Shown piece after piece: positions 59,962 to 64,000 of a DNA stretch of 64,000 nucleotides. The stretch spans positions 2,631,728 to 2,695,727 of the forward strand of contig NC_030858.1 of the NCBI RefSeq assembly GCF_000208745.1. The letters are read 5' to 3'. A program made the translations under genes and the position numbers. The stretch is from Theobroma cacao. Taxonomy: Eukaryota > Streptophyta > Magnoliopsida > Malvales > Malvaceae. The stretch's first letter is position 1; each line of letters begins with the position of its first letter. The notes under the pieces are model-generated. The model did not search any database. It was not told the DNA's origin and was given only the letters and a program-made list of their open reading frames with translations.

Positions 59962-62768
59962 AAATTATAATTACTAAATCGAATACATACATAAGAACCC
60001 TAAACAAATCAAAAAAATATAAAATTAGACAAAACTCACATAGAAATTTAAATTTTATATTTATTTGATATGTGAAATCATATGAAGGCTGTCTTAAGGA
60101 TTCTACATTCATTCTTTTTCAAATACAAAGTTTAAAATAATATTAACTTATATATGTGTGTGTATTTCTCTTGCAAATCATCAAAATTTAAGTCATTATT
60201 ATAGACACAATATTGAATTTAAGTACTATAACTGAGAAGTATATATATCTAAGTGTACGAGATGCTTTATGATTAAGCGAACGTTTTTAAATTATTAATC
60301 TAAATTTTACAAAATTAATAATCGATTGAAACTAATCGAATCATGATCGATTTTAATTTGATCAATTTTTTTTATAATCGGTTGATTTTGATCAGTTATT
60401 TTATAATAACGATTTAGTCAATTTTAGTTTCTCCCGAAAATAAAATCCTATATCCATCTATATATCCCAAAAAAAAAAAAAGGAAAACGAGAGAAGTAGA
60501 TCAGACATAGCAGCATCATGGTATACTAAAATGCCTCAAAAATTTGGGGTCATTATCCTTCCAAATGAAAGGGCCCCGTCATCCCTTATCTACAACCGTC
60601 CTAGTATGGATTCTTACGTTTTTTCTTCATCGAAACCTTATCAAGATTATCAAGCCATAATGCCCAAAGCGAAATCAACTCTTTGGTTGGGCATTTTATC
60701 CAAACAATAACGGCAATGTGGATTTTGAAATGTTATACGGATTATAGAAGCAAAAACGTGTAAACCTGCCATACATTTTTTGTTCAATCTTTCATTAATG
60801 GTGAAGTTGGGATGGTATTCAAGGTCAAGTTTATAATAATGATAATGCGATGCTGAATTTCCAATGGCTTTGTATTGCAAATTTGACGACGTATTATACT
60901 CCTAGTCATCTCAATTTGACAATGTTATCATACATAGTGGAAGTTCTTCAAAATGTTGACGTAATCAACACCGCAGTAAATCTACCTGTACGCAATTTTA
61001 ATTTCTAGAGCCATTATTCGCTTTATTCAAACGTTTATATCACAACATGACGATACTTATAGGCTTGTGTCGGTGATTGCAACTTTGGGTTTGTCTTATT
61101 TTTATGTACAAATTAGCTAATGTATCAACTAATGTTCCATTTGGATTATTAGTCCACAAATTTGGATTAACTAAAATTCTTTTATATACAAATTTCAATT
61201 ATTATTCTACATATCATCAATAGAATTAGCAAGATTAATATCTTATTAAATGACTTTTTTTTTTTATACAGGTATCCTAATGAAGTATGTAGCAACCTCT
61301 AATCTTGTCTGTAAAATGTTAAAGTTTCAACAATAGTGTATAAAATAATTTTTCTTTAAAACATTTAAATTAAAAATTTCAAATGATTATCATATCCGGA
61401 CATGTAAATCGAAGGTGACAAATTAAGTATATCTTTGGACCCAGAGAAGTAAAATAAAAGAAAAAGAAAAGATGCTTCCAATCATGTTAATTCAAAAAGT
61501 TAGATTACCATGTTAATCCCATAAATGATTGGCATTTGAACAATAGTTCTCCTATTCGATATCGGACTTAATTGGTCCTCCTGCTTTAACTAGGCCTCAA
61601 AACCAAATGATTAATATTAATTGAAAATTAATTATGATCATCAGTGACTCTAATTAAGCTTACCGCATAGAAAATTGCATGGCCTATTTTTGTAAGTGGT
61701 AACCGGATCATATGCACAAGCTATGGTCGGCTGCGCTTAATTATAACGCCAAGTAATGTCCTAAAAGGATAAAATGATACCACCAAGCAATCGGTTGTTA
61801 TTAACCACGAAACCAAATAATTAATGCGGGCAAAACACCTGTGGCCACCGTATTTTAATTTAAATCAAATTAATTAGTGCTTGCATTATTGCTAATAAAA
61901 AAATATTTCCACACTAATCTTGGACAAATATTTGTATTTATTTTATTTCTCCTCATTAACAAAAGCGAAAGATGATTGGTTCAGAAGCTTTAAGTGATTC
62001 TCCAGTTCTTCCTCGGACTATAATTCAAATCCATAAGTTATTTATATAATTTTTTTATTAAGCTCAATTAATAAGTTTCTCTCTAGTGACAACAACGTAT
62101 GCTTTCACTATCTCATTGTTGTTTAAATGTAATTAGAAGAATATAATTTACATAAAAAATTTGTGTGCTTTAATGAGTCTAGATTAAAACATTACATTGT
62201 TTTTAAGTAATTAAATCCTGTTGTGTTGTTGTTAAGGCTTTTTTTGTGTTATAATTATAAGAAAGGAGATTTGAATTTTATTTTTTAAAAAAAGAGATCA
62301 TTAATCAATCAATGAGTTAAATGCTCGAATGTTTTATTGTTGTTAAGGTTAATGACAATATATCTATACACTTAAACAAAAAGATTCATAAAATTACAAA
62401 CAATAAATTTGAAAATTTGACTGAAATTTTATTTTTTTCAAAAGTGAAAATAATATATGGTTTCACATTTCATTTGTATACCTTCTTAATTTAAAATGCT
62501 TGCATTACAAGAAAATATAAAAAATTTGCACAGAACATTAAAGTTTAAATATGTACCAAATTTTCAAAGATGTCATCTTCAAAGTAGTAGTTAGCCAAAT
62601 AATTGAGAAAATAAAAAACAGAATGTAAGAGGAAATTTTGGAATGTTGCAAGAGGGATACTTCCCCTGTAATTTAATTATATGTGAAGACATCCCAACGT
62701 TTGGTACAAGAAAAACTAAGGAAATGTCTTCTCATTGCAATGTGCTTACAGTAGCCGCAACATAAAAA
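59962..62768. other. Gene-free spacer, right end possibly a 3' UTR
   Basis: AT-rich sequence with no exon up to about 62500. The last 200-300 bases would be the 3' UTR of the gene whose terminal exon is proposed at 62769-62861. Confidence 0.45.
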
Positions 62769-62861
62769 TCATTTACAATCCCCAACAATCGCAGAGGTTA
62801 GCATAACCTCACTCAACCTCTCAGAAGATCTAGTCAACAGGACATAAAAACCAAGGAACCC
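62769..62861 (-). CDS. Possible terminal exon of an unidentified gene
   Basis: On minus, a strong acceptor (TTTTGTTGTACAG after a pyrimidine-rich stretch) leads into 31 codons: GFLGFYVLLTRSSERLSEVM, then LTSAIVGDCK and a TGA stop at 62769. Base composition is far less AT-rich than the surroundings and codon use looks genic. The rest of the gene would lie beyond 64000, across an intron longer than 1.1 kb. I do not recognise the protein. The match to an exon could be chance, since the frame is short. Confidence 0.4.
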   Translation of the reverse strand, partial: GFLGFYVLLTRSSERLSEVMLTSAIVGDCK

Positions 62862-64000
62862 CTGTACAACAAAACTATTCATTCACAAGTTAGGCCAAAA
62901 CCCGAGAAGTCAGCATGAAGGGAAAGAGGATTAAAGAGAGAAGAAAAGGAAGGGAAAGAGAAAAAGAAAAGGAAAAATATTTTTGCCTCGTGGAAATTGA
63001 CTAAAATTCTTAAAATGAAAAACACTTATCACATTTTTAAAATAATTTTTTATTATTACATCCGATTAAACTCATAAAATATTATTTTTATTTATTAAAA
63101 CTCTTATTTTACATAAATTTCACTAAAATTCATCAATTATGTTAAGTCAACACCTGTTTATAAATAAATACGTATAAAATATATTGTATGCTTTTAAAAG
63201 GGATTGAACCTTAACTATGCTCTTGAACAATTAAAAATTTTGTTGATTTAAATCTTTTTTTAAATATTATATGAAAATAAATTATATTTATTTAAACAAT
63301 TCAAATATAAACTTAATATGAACTTATTACCACTTTGAATTTTATTGGTTTAATCTATCTTTATTTTTTATATTGTTTTATTTAAACAATTAAAATTATA
63401 AACTTCTTCCTAATATATATATATATATATATATTATTAAAAACATTTACTATTTTTTTTTAAAAAAATCATTAGCCAAATAAGTTCAAAGACAAAAAAA
63501 AAATAGAAATCTCTTTAATTTTTTTTGTATTATTGTTGTAATAATTCTAGGCATTATTATAAAAAAATAATTATTTTTAATATTTATATTTATTAATTAT
63601 AAAAATAAAAATTTAGTAACTTCACATATTTTAATATTTTAATAAATAATATTCAAAATATTATGTTATTTTTCATGTTATTATTTATTTTTTAAAGGAT
63701 AAAATTTGAAAACTTAAAAAGAAGGTAAGTTTATTTAATTTTATATTTTTATACATAAGGATAGTTTTACAAATTTACATTATATTTTTAGTAAGGTGCT
63801 TTCAAACTAAACACTATAATGTAATTTTTTCAACAATCATATTTCATGCAATCATCAATTTCTCATGTTATATCAAATGTTACAAAATTATCTTTTTAGT
63901 AATCACATTATTAATAATCCCATTTTTTATAAAATACCAAATGCCACCACAAGATTAATAATTATCAAGTTTCGTAATCTATTTGCATAACATGAAAAAC
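62862..64000. other. AT-rich sequence, intron or spacer
   Basis: A purine-rich tract lies at about 62920-62980 (pyrimidine-rich on minus, fitting an intron 3' end). After that it is very AT-rich DNA with a (TA)n microsatellite at 63412-63434. No further exon is seen. Confidence 0.45.

Noticed and set aside
60290..60430. ATCGATT/AATCGGTT-rich stretch with inverted words
   Set aside because: The repeated words are short and scattered. I could not define arms or ends.
1..64000. CRISPR arrays, operons, prophage or other prokaryotic systems
   Set aside because: The DNA is plant nuclear, with spliced genes. The only regular short array is the 45-bp minisatellite, which has no repeat-spacer structure.
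1..64000. tRNA, rRNA and known miRNA genes
   Set aside because: I saw no cloverleaf with conserved A and B boxes and no long stable hairpin resembling a plant miRNA precursor; a covariance search would be decisive.

Overview
This window is nuclear DNA from a flowering plant, almost certainly a eudicot. The genes have many short exons with GT-AG introns. The intergenic DNA is AT-rich and full of transposon debris and microsatellites. Every recognisable protein is closest, as far as I can recall, to a named Arabidopsis gene. I cannot fix the species; a woody rosid is a guess. The sequence is draft quality: there is an N inside a CT microsatellite at 2540 and a 38-N gap flanked by poly-G at 38875-38912.

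Layout, left to right. The 5' half of a PP2A B55 regulatory subunit gene lies on the minus strand (1-2025). A 4.9 kb gene-free stretch (2.6-7.3 kb) holds three foldback elements. A conserved-looking gene of unknown function is on plus (7532-11135), followed by an NDR-family (NDL) gene on plus (15864-19223). A repeat block (about 20.1-24.4 kb) contains a copia-type LTR end with a duplicated primer-binding site, two tandem duplications, a PIF/Harbinger-like foldback element with an internal 45-bp minisatellite, and another foldback element. Then come a HAD-type phosphate-starvation phosphatase (minus, 24898-26102), an ATH1-like BELL homeobox gene (minus, 27581-30020, with a leader of about 2.2 kb), an intronless PYL2-like ABA receptor (minus, 35525-36088), a one-repeat MYB repressor with a zinc knuckle (minus, 39608-40870), a 20-exon KEA5-like cation/proton antiporter (minus, 45082-51510), and a 13-exon HDA2-like class IV histone deacetylase (minus, 53442-58152). 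The right end (58.3-64 kb) has two more foldback elements and a likely terminal exon of a gene that continues beyond the window.

The genes are independent loci, not an operon or a cluster. Several relate to hormone or nutrient responses (ABA receptor, phosphate-starvation phosphatase, NDL, MYB repressor), but adjacency gives no evidence that they act together. I assembled each gene exon by exon. In every multi-exon model the exon lengths keep one open frame from ATG to stop and all junctions are GT-AG, which is the main support for the coordinates.

I found no clear undescribed biological system. The least ordinary material is the foldback-element population, especially the element at 21908-23066 carrying an exactly 45-bp periodic array, and the plus-strand gene at 7532 with no family I recognise.
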